64,000 bases of DNA from Lachnospiraceae bacterium (GCA_016281335.1 JAEEIK010000110.1:20803-84802); one strand, 5' to 3'; positions 44,949-54,639 are shown, counted from the first letter of the stretch. Notes: a model not told the origin generated them from the sequence alone. Made by a program: numbers and translations.

Positions 44949-46081
44949 CTGTTCCCGTAGAACTCCTTAAGCGCATCGATCACACTGCTCTGATCCTCAT
45001 CGGTCAGTTTATAGTACAGAGGGAGTCTTAAAAGCCTTTCGCTCTCCCTGGTAGTGTATACATCCTCGCCGCTGAATCTTCCGTATTTTTTACCTGCCGG
45101 CGCGGAATGCAGAGGAATATAATGGAATACCGTAAGTATGCCACGCTCCTCCATAAATGCTTTCAAAGCTGTACGCTCACTTATATCCGCTGTCTTTATA
45201 TAAAACATATGGGCATTGTGCACGCAGCCTTCGGGAATTACCGGAAGCTCTATCCTGCCCGCAGCCTCGAGTTCTTTTAATTCACTGTAATACCTGTCCC
45301 ATATCGCGAGCCGTCTGTTGTTGATCTCATCCGCTATTTCAAGCTGGGCATACAGATAGGCTGCATTCATATCACTGGGAAGGTAGGATGAACCCGCATC
45401 CTGCCATGTATACTTATCCACCTGTCCTCTGTAATACTTGGATCTGTCCGTTCCTTTTTCCCTGATTATCTCCGCTCTTTCAATGTATTTCGCATCTTTT
45501 ATAAGCAGAGCTCCGCCTTCACCCATACTGTAGTTTTTGGTCTCATGGAAACTGTAACAACCGAAGTCACCGATGGTCCCAAGGGCTTGTCCTTTATATG
45601 ATGCCAGCACGCCCTGGGCCGCATCTTCTATAACAAACAGGCCGTGTCTTTTGGCAATATCAAGTATGGTATCCATCTCACAGGCTACGCCCGCATAATG
45701 CACCGGCACTATGGCTCTGGTCTTTTCCGTGATCGCTTCTTCTATCTTCTTCTCATCGATATTCATCGTATCCGGTCTGATATCAACGAATACAGCCTTT
45801 GCCCCTCTTAATACGAAAGCATCCGCTGTAGACACAAAAGTGTATGAAGGCATTATAACCTCATCGCCCTCTTTTATATCACAGAGCATTGCTGCCATCT
45901 CGGTGGCATGAGTGCAGGAAGTGGTAAGAAGACATTTCGTCGCCTTCATGCGCTCCTCAAACCATTTGTTGCATTTTTTCGTGAAACTGCCGTCTCCGCA
46001 GATCTTTTCCGCATCTATACACTGTTTTATATATTCCAGTTCTTTTCCCGTACTCGGCGGCACATTAAAATTGATCCTCAT
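44945..46081 (-). CDS. wecE: dTDP-4-amino-4,6-dideoxygalactose transaminase (WecE/RffA type)
   Basis: The 378-residue PLP enzyme tracks E. coli WecE almost block by block: DEVIMPSYTFVSTADAF, FVDIRPDTMNIDE, VPVHYAGVACEMD, VIEDAAQG, SFHETKNY with the PLP Lys, AEIIREKGTDRSKYYRGQ, VHNAHMFYIK and FHYIPLH. It transfers an amino group from glutamate to dTDP-4-keto-6-deoxyglucose. No RmlA/RmlB are in the window, so the keto sugar must come from elsewhere. GGAGG precedes the ATG by 8 bases. Confidence 0.93.
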   Translation of the reverse strand: MRINFNVPPSTGKELEYIKQCIDAEKICGDGSFTKKCNKWFEERMKATKCLLTTSCTHATEMAAMLCDIKEGDEVIMPSYTFVSTADAFVLRGAKAVFVDIRPDTMNIDEKKIEEAITEKTRAIVPVHYAGVACEMDTILDIAKRHGLFVIEDAAQGVLASYKGQALGTIGDFGCYSFHETKNYSMGEGGALLIKDAKYIERAEIIREKGTDRSKYYRGQVDKYTWQDAGSSYLPSDMNAAYLYAQLEIADEINNRRLAIWDRYYSELKELEAAGRIELPVIPEGCVHNAHMFYIKTADISERTALKAFMEERGILTVFHYIPLHSAPAGKKYGRFSGEDVYTTRESERLLRLPLYYKLTDEDQSSVIDALKEFYGNR

Positions 46082-46082
46082 C

Positions 46083-47813
46083 TTATAAACCTCCCTGACT
46101 CTGATACATTATATAATCATCTGCTTCATATCCCACTATATAAGCTCTCTCGTCAATAAATTCCTTTAAGAGTCTGTATTTCCGATCATTCTCGTCCGCC
46201 ATATCGGCTCTGACTATTATCATCGCATCGCTGCCGCTGCCCTTGAAATCTTCGATATCCCGCTTCATATCCTCATAAGAGAAGCTGTCCAGATCGGGCC
46301 AGAGTGTAGACAGCGCAGGTTCTTTATCCAGCACATAATACAATCCGGGCAGATTGCCGTAGCTTATCAGCTTGCCCTCAGTTTTTCCTGCCGCTGACAT
46401 AAGCGCGTCTATGGCTGTGCCGCGCTTCCAGTTGGTCTTCATGCCCTTAAGCCTTCCCTCAGTCTCTATACGGTATACCCTCTTCACACCGTCCTCTCCG
46501 TCACCGAAGGCATAGAAGAAATGAAACAGCGTGCTCTGGAAAAGAAGCAGGGCAAAAAAGCTTATCATCATTGCCGTATAAGGAAAGTACACTGACTTTC
46601 CCCTGGACATACGCATCAGTCTTATGCATAAATATACGCAGAGCGGAGCCGGCACAAACATCTGGTTGATCAGGGCATAAAAATGATTGTTTGTCCCCAG
46701 CGGCGCCAGCAGCAGTACCAGAAGCCCCACGCATGCCGTTTTTTTATCCTTCGCATCCGGCTCTTTATGTACAAGACACAGGCTGAAAACAATAAGCATC
46801 AGCAGGATAAAAATACCGCAGACTCCGTATATGCTGCCGTTATTATAATAGCTTAAGGTTATAACGCCCCTCTTATAATAATATACAAAAAGCAGCAATA
46901 TTCCAAGTATATACAGCGCTTTTTTAAGCTTATCAAAACTGTCCTTCTTTATGCTGAACATCACGGTCCCCGCAACAAGTCCCAACAACATAAAGACTGC
47001 TCTTTTAGCGGCAAAGATATAAGCATCCGCAATAAGCTTCAGCATATCTTTAAAGGAGTATCCGCCGTTGTTTCCGCCTTTTTGGGTTAACAGACCTGCT
47101 GCCCAGGAAAAAGCGTTTCCCGTGCCTGACAGCGCGTTACCGAAGCTTTCACCCGCTGCCATGCGGGATACCAGCAACAGCAGCAGAGATGCAAGGATGC
47201 CGCAGACATAGCCCCCGACACATTTCAGTATATCCTTTAATATCTCTGTCTTCCTGCCTTCTTTCACATCTGCATAGATCACATAAAAGATAAGTGCGCA
47301 GTATATCAGATTGGATATCCTGAAAAGCAGCGCCACTCCGAGTATGATACCGGCAATGAACAGGTTTTTATTTTTCTCGTCTTCCGCAGTAAGCAGAAGC
47401 ACCGCCGCAAGAGAAAGGGCAGTATATGAAAGATAATGGTAGAGTATCACGCTTGGACACCAGCATAAGCCCAGGGCAAATAACTCTCCGAGAAACAATA
47501 CGGGAAATGGTATGCGTTTTTTCAGGCCATGTAATATAAAGACCGCGCAGAATGCGGGGATCAGACGCGATATCAGATTGAAGAAAAGCAGTCTTCCTCC
47601 CGTAAGCTTAAACAACAGGAAACCCAGAAGATTCGAAAGATAAGTTGCATACAGCCAGTCGTCCTGCTGGGTCATAAAGTTCTCATAATTACCCATGCTG
47701 TATGTCGTATCGCTCAAGTCCGCGCCTTCACATACTCCGACAAATGCGAAAAGCATGAGCAGGGCTGTGCAGATAACAGGTAGTTTTTTTCTGATCTTTC
47801 CGCTGACCGTCAC
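46083..47813 (-). CDS. GT-C-like multispanning membrane protein
   Basis: The 576-residue protein has about 11-12 hydrophobic helices and a ~120-residue soluble C-terminal region. A first outer loop with DLSDTTYSMGNYENF and QQDDWLYATYL holds acidic candidates for GT-C catalysis. No named family is recognisable. The start is GTG, overlapping the epimerase stop (GTGA) with AGAGGT 10 bases upstream. Confidence 0.68.
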   Translation of the reverse strand: MTVSGKIRKKLPVICTALLMLFAFVGVCEGADLSDTTYSMGNYENFMTQQDDWLYATYLSNLLGFLLFKLTGGRLLFFNLISRLIPAFCAVFILHGLKKRIPFPVLFLGELFALGLCWCPSVILYHYLSYTALSLAAVLLLTAEDEKNKNLFIAGIILGVALLFRISNLIYCALIFYVIYADVKEGRKTEILKDILKCVGGYVCGILASLLLLLVSRMAAGESFGNALSGTGNAFSWAAGLLTQKGGNNGGYSFKDMLKLIADAYIFAAKRAVFMLLGLVAGTVMFSIKKDSFDKLKKALYILGILLLFVYYYKRGVITLSYYNNGSIYGVCGIFILLMLIVFSLCLVHKEPDAKDKKTACVGLLVLLLAPLGTNNHFYALINQMFVPAPLCVYLCIRLMRMSRGKSVYFPYTAMMISFFALLLFQSTLFHFFYAFGDGEDGVKRVYRIETEGRLKGMKTNWKRGTAIDALMSAAGKTEGKLISYGNLPGLYYVLDKEPALSTLWPDLDSFSYEDMKRDIEDFKGSGSDAMIIVRADMADENDRKYRLLKEFIDERAYIVGYEADDYIMYQSQGGL

Positions 47814-48871
47814 TTGAAATAATACCTCTTATACCAGGCTGCAAATTCAGATAGTCCGGTTCTTAAGTCCGTAGAAGGTTTGTAACCGTAATCCCTCTCC
47901 AGCGCAGAGGTGTCGGCATAGGTCACCGGCACATCTCCTTTCTGCATCGGGAGCAGTCTTTCATGGGCTTTCATATCAAAGTCTTCAGGCAATACTCCTG
48001 CCTTTATGAGTTCCTCACCCAGTATCTCTATGAATTCCATAAGATCCACAGGTGAACTGTTGCCGATATTGTACAGCGCGTATGCCGGCTGTCCCTCATG
48101 CTCTTCCGGAGCCTTTTTCATCACAAGGCTCACGCCTTCCGTCACATCATCCACATAAGTAAAGTCCCTCTTGCAGTTGCCGTAATTGAATATGTCTATG
48201 GTCTTGCCCTCTATCAGTTTATTTGTAAAACCGAAATAAGCCATGTCCGGTCTTCCTGCCGGTCCGTATACCGTGAAGAAACGAAGCCCCGTAACTGCAA
48301 GTCCGTACAGCTTCGAATAAGCATGGGCCATCAGCTCATTGGATTTCTTCGTTGCTGCATACAGTGATACGGGATGTTCCGCAGCATCTTCCACCCTGTA
48401 GGGTATGTTCATGTTATCACCGTATATCGAAGAACTCGAAGCATATACCAGATATTCAAAACTTTTTCCTTCTGTCTTTGCCCTTCTGCATTCCTCAAGA
48501 ATGTAATAGAAACCGTTGATATTGGTATCGATATAGGGATCGGGATGGTCTATGGAATACCTGACTCCCGCCTGGGCAGCCAGATTGACTATCACCGCAG
48601 GATCGTATTTTTCAAACACGGCATGCAGCTTTTCCCTGTCACTGATGCTGCCTTCTTCAAATATCCATTCGGATGCGGACACTGCCGCTGTTTCGGCTAT
48701 CAGCTCAAGCCTGTGTTTTTTTAATGACACATCATAATAATCGTTCAGATTATCAAGACCGATGATGCAGGCTTCCTCTTCCTTAAGGAGCCGCATTACA
48801 AGATGGGCGCCGATAAAGCCCGCTGCCCCGGTCACAAGTATGTTTTTCCCTTTAAGCGAGATCTTTTTCAT
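47810..48871 (-). CDS. UDP-glucuronate 4-epimerase (CapI/LpsL-like SDR)
   Basis: The ~353-residue SDR has GAAGFIGAHLVMRLL, LDNLNDYYDVSLKKHRLE, LAAQAGVRYSIDHPDPYIDTN, ASSSSIYGD and LYAATKKSNELMAH (Tyr-x3-Lys). The RFFTVYGPAGRPDMAYFGF segment is characteristic of UDP-GlcA 4-epimerases. It makes UDP-galacturonate. The ATG at 48871 has GAGAG 5 bases upstream; an ATG at 48883 and a TTG at 48901 are less well placed. It overlaps the fusion gene by 20 bases. Confidence 0.9.
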   Translation of the reverse strand: MKKISLKGKNILVTGAAGFIGAHLVMRLLKEEEACIIGLDNLNDYYDVSLKKHRLELIAETAAVSASEWIFEEGSISDREKLHAVFEKYDPAVIVNLAAQAGVRYSIDHPDPYIDTNINGFYYILEECRRAKTEGKSFEYLVYASSSSIYGDNMNIPYRVEDAAEHPVSLYAATKKSNELMAHAYSKLYGLAVTGLRFFTVYGPAGRPDMAYFGFTNKLIEGKTIDIFNYGNCKRDFTYVDDVTEGVSLVMKKAPEEHEGQPAYALYNIGNSSPVDLMEFIEILGEELIKAGVLPEDFDMKAHERLLPMQKGDVPVTYADTSALERDYGYKPSTDLRTGLSEFAAWYKRYYFK

Positions 48872-50849
48872 CCGAACTCTCATCCTTCTTTTTGAAAACA
48901 AACAGTTTGCTGAATATATAATTCAGTATGATGACCACGATACTTGCGATCACATACTTAGAAAGCTTTTCGTTCACATGCAATAGACCCACCAGGACTG
49001 CTATCAGTCCCAGCTCTATTAAAAGCGTGGATATCCTGGCTCCTAAGAAAGTCAGGAATTCCTTCGAGATTTCCTTAAACCCGTGCTTATCACTATGGAA
49101 AACAAAGGAACGGTTTACCACATAAGCAAATACAAAAGCGACAAACCATGATATGGCATCGCTTATCATAACCCTCCGGAATTCCTCCATTCCCTTGAAC
49201 ACAATATCATCAAGGATCGCATAGGCCACCCAGCATACCACGGTGGTCAGGAAACCGGTTATCAGATAATCGAAAACTTCTTTTTTGCTGTAATAGAAGC
49301 TGATGCACCAGTCGATGAACCTCTCGATCAGTATGAACAGTCTGTTACGCATGATATCTATGGCTATGCCGAGGGCAAATATCAGGATCACGCAGAAGAA
49401 CATATGGAAGGGCCTGAGAGCGCCGTAATCCCCGCCGAGCCACAGCCATATGGGCCACTTGTCCATTACCAGATGATGGGTATGGAGCAGATATACACCG
49501 AAGGTATACGGAGCTATCCACACAAGGAAGGAAGCCAGATCCGTATTCTTTATCTTAAGGTTCTTAAAGAAACAGAACAGAGCAACCGAGCCGCTGATCA
49601 CAAAGATGAAATTGTAATGAAGAGGTGTCGTATAATAATATCTGTCCGGCTGGGGTCCGCGCAATGCTATTGCCAGTCCCTCCGCAGCAACTATCAGCAG
49701 GGCGCTGATAAAATACACTGCAAGAGCCCTGGATTTTTTCTCAAAGAAAGGAATACCGAAACGCCGTATATAATTGGCTATCATAAACAGCACTATGAAC
49801 CAGGGAACGCTGTAGCCGTAATCATCTATGGGAAATTCCACGGGAAGCACTGACTTGGGTATGCTCATCAGCGCGATCAGCAGTATGATCATCCACTGAA
49901 GCTGGCGCTTCTTAAGTCTGTTCACGCCTGCAGCAAGCATGGGTGACATTATATAGAATACTATATAAACAGTCGCATACCAGTAATGCCTGTTGATCAC
50001 AGGGAATACCAGGAACTGTATGTCATATATGTTTATGAATATTCCGTCTTTAAATGAGAAATACTCGTTGACTCCGGCAGCGCCGACTATCATCATGAAT
50101 ATCCAGATGAAGACACTGTAGAAGAACACCTGCGCCCACAGTCTTATGCATTTCCTTATGGAGAAACTCTTTTCCGTCAGGAAATACCCGCTTATCATGA
50201 CATAGAGGTTGACACTGACTATGCACAGCGCCTCCACAAGCCAGTCGATAAAGCCCAGTCCCGTAGGGGCTTTGCTGAGACGTCCGCCCATCATCTGATA
50301 GTGAAGCGCTATCACCATCAGCATGGCAACGACTCTCATTATCTCAAACTGTGGTTCCCTGTAAGGTCTCTCAAAGCTCCGCTTCTCCGGCTCTTTGCTT
50401 ATATCCTTTTCAAAGACTATCTTTTCTTCGTCAGCTGATACCTGCGTATAACCGAGCTTTTTGAATATGTTTATCGAATACTCATTTCCGGGTTTTACTT
50501 CACCGCAGAGAGTGTCATACTTCTCTCTTTCCTTCTCCTCCAGAAGTCTCAGCATCTTAACGCCCACACCGCGTCCCCGAAAATCGGGAGCCACCTGATA
50601 GCTGATCAGCGCTTTCTTTTCATCCTTTTCATCTTTGGCAGTCCGCACCACACCGAGAGGTGAAAGGAAATCCATACAGATAAAGATGTCCCTGTCTTCA
50701 TCAGCAAGCAGGCCCTTTAGCCAGGCCACGTGGTCTTCCCATTTTATCTCCTCCTGCTTAAATGAAGCCGCGCGGGTGTCCGGATCATTGGTCCATTTAT
50801 ACAGGAGTTTTGCATCATAGTCTCTTACTGTCCTTAAAAAATAGCTCAT
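48852..50849 (-). CDS. GNAT - acyltransferase_3 - GtrA triple fusion
   Basis: The 665-residue protein combines three domains. Residues 1-148 form a GNAT domain like the one attached to PseG/SpsG proteins (LYKWTNDPDTRAASF, QVAPDFRGRGVGVKML). Residues ~165-505 form an acyltransferase-3 (OafA-like) membrane domain with FEIMRVVAMLMVIALHY and VSVNLYVMISGYFLTE at its start and GVYLLHTHHLVMDKW near its end. Residues ~523-653 form a GtrA-like four-helix domain (FDYLITGFLTTVVCW, VNRSFVF, LNYIFSKLFVFK). A role joining cytoplasmic N-acetylation, O-acylation and lipid-sugar movement is plausible. It overlaps pseF by 4 bases. Confidence 0.9.
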   Translation of the reverse strand: MSYFLRTVRDYDAKLLYKWTNDPDTRAASFKQEEIKWEDHVAWLKGLLADEDRDIFICMDFLSPLGVVRTAKDEKDEKKALISYQVAPDFRGRGVGVKMLRLLEEKEREKYDTLCGEVKPGNEYSINIFKKLGYTQVSADEEKIVFEKDISKEPEKRSFERPYREPQFEIMRVVAMLMVIALHYQMMGGRLSKAPTGLGFIDWLVEALCIVSVNLYVMISGYFLTEKSFSIRKCIRLWAQVFFYSVFIWIFMMIVGAAGVNEYFSFKDGIFINIYDIQFLVFPVINRHYWYATVYIVFYIMSPMLAAGVNRLKKRQLQWMIILLIALMSIPKSVLPVEFPIDDYGYSVPWFIVLFMIANYIRRFGIPFFEKKSRALAVYFISALLIVAAEGLAIALRGPQPDRYYYTTPLHYNFIFVISGSVALFCFFKNLKIKNTDLASFLVWIAPYTFGVYLLHTHHLVMDKWPIWLWLGGDYGALRPFHMFFCVILIFALGIAIDIMRNRLFILIERFIDWCISFYYSKKEVFDYLITGFLTTVVCWVAYAILDDIVFKGMEEFRRVMISDAISWFVAFVFAYVVNRSFVFHSDKHGFKEISKEFLTFLGARISTLLIELGLIAVLVGLLHVNEKLSKYVIASIVVIILNYIFSKLFVFKKKDESSDEKDLA

Positions 50850-51547
50850 TTATCCTGCTCCAAAAGTTTATATTTCAGTTCGGCCATCACCCAGTCTTCC
50901 TCGGTATCTATGTCCTGAACTCTTCTTTCTTCCATTTCGATGCCTGCTGTTTCTTTCATCACCACAGCCTGCTGTTCCTTAAAGGAAGCTACATTGATCA
51001 GATAGAACTGACCGCAGTCATGGTATTCCGGTTCCAGATCCTGTGAACGTTTCAGCTGGTCCTCCGGATAATGGGCGCTTAGGCGTCCGTCATGCATAAG
51101 CAGCGCGCGCCTTGGAGGAAAGGAAAAGCGTACTACGCTCATCACCGTATCGGCATCCTTCTCATCCATAAGCTCCACTGCCTTCTTCAGATCTTCCGGC
51201 TTGATAAACGGCGCCGTCGGATATATACAGCAGAGTTCATCAAAACTCTCCCCCAGCTTTTCATATTCACTGAGCACCTCTTTTAAGACATCTGCCGTAG
51301 TAGCATGATCGTCTGCGGTCCCGGCGCTCCTCATGAAAGGAACCTTTGCCCCGAAAGTCTTTGCTACATCAGCGATCTCTCTGCTGTCGGTCGAGACCAT
51401 CACTTCGTCAAAAAGTCCGCTGCCTATGGCCGTCTCTATGGAATAGCTTATTATGGGTTTTCCGAGGAACTCCCTGATATTCTTCTTCGGTATCCTTTTG
51501 CTTCCGCCTCTCGCAGTTATGACCGCAAGCCTTTTCTTATTTTCCAT
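50846..51547 (-). CDS. pseF: Acylneuraminate cytidylyltransferase (PseF/NeuA type)
   Basis: The 233-residue enzyme has VITARGGSKRIPKKNIREFLGKP, the CTP-binding loop of CMP-sialic acid synthetases, followed by VSTDSREIADVAKTFGAKVPFMR, YPTAPF and DIDTEEDW. The RGGSKRIPxKN form is of the PseF/NeuA type. It activates a nonulosonic acid as the CMP derivative. pseG and pseI lie just upstream (one GT2 gene intervenes), which makes pseudaminic acid or a close relative the likely substrate. Confidence 0.9.
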   Translation of the reverse strand: MENKKRLAVITARGGSKRIPKKNIREFLGKPIISYSIETAIGSGLFDEVMVSTDSREIADVAKTFGAKVPFMRSAGTADDHATTADVLKEVLSEYEKLGESFDELCCIYPTAPFIKPEDLKKAVELMDEKDADTVMSVVRFSFPPRRALLMHDGRLSAHYPEDQLKRSQDLEPEYHDCGQFYLINVASFKEQQAVVMKETAGIEMEERRVQDIDTEEDWVMAELKYKLLEQDK

Positions 51548-52559
51548 TTCTTATCCTTCTGTATGTGTACAACGCTATGTAGTAAACATAGAACAAAAAG
51601 TTTGATCTCATCTGTATGTTGATGAATTTCCTGTATTCCGGATTCACGCGATCCAAATAATATTTATTCTTCCTGAACTCCGGATACAGTCTCAGGATAT
51701 AGTCCCTGATCTGCCTTACATCCTTAAGCTTTCTTCGCCTGCCCTCATACATATACGAAAAGAGCGTATTGACATAGCCCAGCTCCGTAACACGCATGAG
51801 TATCTCTTCACTGCAGGCCTCAAACACTCCGCGGCTTCTGCTCTCTTCAAGCAGCAGTTCCATGGCGCGCATCCTGTCCCTGCACTTTTCAAAATTTACA
51901 TGATGGGTAGTGGAGTCCTGTATCTGAAGATAATAATATAAGGGCTCATCCACTCTCTCAAAATGCTTAAAATACAGGGACCATAAAGGCGCAGCGCAGT
52001 TATCCTCGTAAAATATCCCCTCGGGAAAACTGAGCCCGTTCTCCGCTATCACCGAGCGGAGATATATCTTTACCACCATGCTGCCGTTCTTTAAAATATG
52101 GCTTTTGTGCTTTTCCTCATCAAGCACTCCGGTCTGGTCCGCGCTATTATTCTCCACGACCTTTCCTACCTCAAAGCTCTGCTTATCCACGATGGAATAA
52201 TCGCAGCCTGCCATATCTGCGCCGGTCTCTTCGGCTTTGGCAAGCAGTTTTTCATACATATCGGGCGCAATAAAATCATCGCTGTCTACAAAACCTACCC
52301 ACTCGCCTTCAGCTTCCTTCAGGCCAAGATTTTTAGCTCCGCCCTGACGGCGGTTTATCTCCGAATAAACGGCCCTAAAACGCCCCGGATATCTCTGTTC
52401 ATAGTCTTTAAGTATCTCCGCGGAATCGTCTGTTGAAGCATCATCAACGGCTATCACTTCCATATCGCTCACGGTCTGGCTCATAAGCGAATCCAGACAG
52501 AAGTTCAGCTTATTGCCGGCAGCCATATTATAAACCGGTACTATCACAGATAATTTCAT
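51537..52559 (-). CDS. GT2-family glycosyltransferase
   Basis: The 340-residue GT-A enzyme begins LSVIVPVYNMAAGNKLNFCL. It has AVDDASTDDSAEI, RQGGAKNLGLKEA and FVDSDDFIAPD (DXD). It lies between pseG and pseF, so transfer onto or next to the nonulosonate-bearing chain is likely, but the donor is not known. Its 5' end overlaps pseG by 4 bases and its stop overlaps the pseF start by 11 bases. Confidence 0.87.
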   Translation of the reverse strand: MKLSVIVPVYNMAAGNKLNFCLDSLMSQTVSDMEVIAVDDASTDDSAEILKDYEQRYPGRFRAVYSEINRRQGGAKNLGLKEAEGEWVGFVDSDDFIAPDMYEKLLAKAEETGADMAGCDYSIVDKQSFEVGKVVENNSADQTGVLDEEKHKSHILKNGSMVVKIYLRSVIAENGLSFPEGIFYEDNCAAPLWSLYFKHFERVDEPLYYYLQIQDSTTHHVNFEKCRDRMRAMELLLEESRSRGVFEACSEEILMRVTELGYVNTLFSYMYEGRRRKLKDVRQIRDYILRLYPEFRKNKYYLDRVNPEYRKFINIQMRSNFLFYVYYIALYTYRRIRNGK

Positions 52560-53569
52560 GATGCCAGTAATGCCCTTGCGATCCTTTCTGCTCCGCAGCC
52601 ATCCGTCAGCTTCTGCAATGCGGCGGATATCTCTTTCCGCCCTGCTGCATCTTTAAGGAGCGCGGCGCACATATCATGCAGTCTTTCGAAAGAAAAGTCT
52701 TTCCTTATATCTCCGGCGCAGGGTATCAGCTTTCTTCTTTCAAAGCCCCTTGCATTTCCCTGCTGGTTGTCCGCTGATATATAGCTGATACCGGGAGTTC
52801 CCGCAGCAGCCATTTCGTACATTGTGACGCCGCCGGCCGTTATGACCATGTCGCAATCCCTGAGTACCTGTTTAAGATCCGGCCGGGGCTCAAGCAGCTT
52901 AACAGCCGGACAGCTTTCAGCCAGGCTTTTAAGTTTATCGCCATCCCCGTTGAACCGTCCCGCGATCATGGTGTATTCATATCCGTCATCATGTCCGGAC
53001 ACATACTCCGCAAGTCTTAAAAGAAAATGCTCCGGATCTGCCGCTCCGCTTAAGACCAGTATCCTGCCGGCTTCATCCTTTATCTCTTTGGCAGGCAATT
53101 CTCTGTATATATCTCTCAGAGGAACATAATCGCAGCCAAGTAACCTCACTGCCCCGGGGTATTCTGATCCATAATCGTAGTCATCGGCGTACACCGAATA
53201 ATTGATTATGAAAGAACAATCCCAGATATGCTCATGGATATCGTCTATATATGCCGCCGCCGTTACCCTGTTGATCTCACTCATATAAGAGGGAGTCACA
53301 TAGTAACTGTCGATTAGGAGCCGTTCTATCCCCCTGCTCTTTATCAGTTCCTTCATCAGCGGGATCTCCGGATCAAAAGCCGTAAAATCCCTGTTAAGTA
53401 CTATAGTCTCAAAACCCTGTTCTCTCGGAAGTCTTGCGGAACCTTCTTCAGCAGTGATGAATACGCACTCACTTCCAAGCCTTCTTACTTCAGAGGCTAT
53501 GGCCAGGCAGCGCATCATATGCCCGCCTGCTGTTATCTGATTTGCCTCTGTCCTGATATAGAGTTTCAC
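52556..53569 (-). CDS. pseG: UDP-2,4-diacetamido-trideoxyhexose hydrolase (PseG-like)
   Basis: The 337-residue GT-B-like hydrolase begins LYIRTEANQITAGGHMMRCLAIA, corresponding to the GxGHxxR catalytic-His loop of PseG, and has LLIDSYYV, VLSGAADPEHFLLRL and CDMVITAGGVTMYEMAAAGTPGISYI. It removes UDP from the diacetamido trideoxy sugar that PseI condenses with pyruvate. The start is GTG with GGAGGG 9 bases upstream and a 4-base overlap with pseI. The GNAT domain often fused to such proteins is here instead fused to the acyltransferase at 48852-50849. Confidence 0.88.
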   Translation of the reverse strand: MKLYIRTEANQITAGGHMMRCLAIASEVRRLGSECVFITAEEGSARLPREQGFETIVLNRDFTAFDPEIPLMKELIKSRGIERLLIDSYYVTPSYMSEINRVTAAAYIDDIHEHIWDCSFIINYSVYADDYDYGSEYPGAVRLLGCDYVPLRDIYRELPAKEIKDEAGRILVLSGAADPEHFLLRLAEYVSGHDDGYEYTMIAGRFNGDGDKLKSLAESCPAVKLLEPRPDLKQVLRDCDMVITAGGVTMYEMAAAGTPGISYISADNQQGNARGFERRKLIPCAGDIRKDFSFERLHDMCAALLKDAAGRKEISAALQKLTDGCGAERIARALLAS

Positions 53570-54615
53570 TCACTAAAGCCCTCCGCCATATCCGCTTCAA
53601 AGGGCGTGCCGAAGGCTATGTCCCTGCTTGCCTTAAGCCCCAGCAACTTCTCATAATATCTGGGATGCAGACCTGCTCCGGGACGGACAACTCTTATATT
53701 TTCGGTGCTGAGAACATCGCCCTTCTTTATGTCCGCCGATACGAATATGGATTTTCTCAGCTTTCTTGAATTCTTTTCCGCCTCGGACAACGAGAACTCC
53801 GGCTTTCCGAGAGCTCTCTCGGCATCTCTTATGGCTTTTACCATCTCGGCAAATTCATCTGCTTCCATGGAAAAGGAAGCATCGGGGTTCTCAATCTCCC
53901 TGCTTATGCAGAAATGCTTTTCTATGATATCAGCCCCTATGGCTACTGCGGTAAGGGCTGCGGTATGTCCCATGGAATGATCGGACAGTCCTGCGGGCAG
54001 GGAATACATTTCCTTAAGTTTCGGTATCATCCGTAGGTTCATATCATCCGGTATGGCAGGATAAACGCTGGAACACTTGAGTAATGCCAGTGAATCATTG
54101 CCGCAGTCTCTGACGGTCTTTACAGCTTCGTCCACTTCTTCTTTTGTCGCCATTCCGACTGACATTATTATGGGTTTTCCGGTTTTGGCCACCGCCTTTA
54201 TCAGCGGTATGTCGGTCACTTCAAAAGAAGCTATCTTGTAAGAAGCTACACCCATGTCCTCCAGGAATTTTACAGCCGTTAAGTCAAAGGGTGTTGAGAA
54301 AAATTCTATTCCGAGCTTTTTAGCCTCCTCCATAAGACGCGGCTGCCACTCCCAGGGCGTATATGCCTTTCCGTAGAGTTCATAGAGATTCTGCTTCTCC
54401 CAGGTACCGCTCTCTATGGTAAAATACGGGTTATCACATTTTAAAGTAATGGTGTCCGGCGTATAGGTCTGTATCTTCACGCAGTCAGCTCCGGCTTCCT
54501 TTGCCGCATGGATTATCTCCAGGGCCCTGTTCATATCCCCTGCATGATTGGCAGACATCTCTGCGATGATATATGCCGGACTGCCTTCCCCTATCTTTCT
54601 TCCGTTTATCTCCAT
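53566..54615 (-). CDS. pseI: Pseudaminic acid synthase (PseI/NeuB family)
   Basis: The 349-residue protein has a TIM-barrel NeuB domain (AYIIAEMSANHAGDMNRAL, ADCVKIQTYTPDT, FFSTPFD, SVGMATKEEVDEAV, LSDHS, IIEKHF) and a C-terminal SAF domain (RKSIFVSADIKKGDVL, RPGAGLHPRYYEKLLG). The AEMSANH form is typical of PseI rather than NeuB. It condenses PEP with the diacetamido sugar. The ATG at 54615 has GGAGGAG 5 bases upstream; 21 upstream codons that are open lie in the leader repeat. It leads the unit that starts at the 54757 promoter. Confidence 0.93.
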   Translation of the reverse strand: MEINGRKIGEGSPAYIIAEMSANHAGDMNRALEIIHAAKEAGADCVKIQTYTPDTITLKCDNPYFTIESGTWEKQNLYELYGKAYTPWEWQPRLMEEAKKLGIEFFSTPFDLTAVKFLEDMGVASYKIASFEVTDIPLIKAVAKTGKPIIMSVGMATKEEVDEAVKTVRDCGNDSLALLKCSSVYPAIPDDMNLRMIPKLKEMYSLPAGLSDHSMGHTAALTAVAIGADIIEKHFCISREIENPDASFSMEADEFAEMVKAIRDAERALGKPEFSLSEAEKNSRKLRKSIFVSADIKKGDVLSTENIRVVRPGAGLHPRYYEKLLGLKASRDIAFGTPFEADMAEGFSE

Positions 54616-54639
54616 CCTTACTCCTCCATTAAGCCTTCC

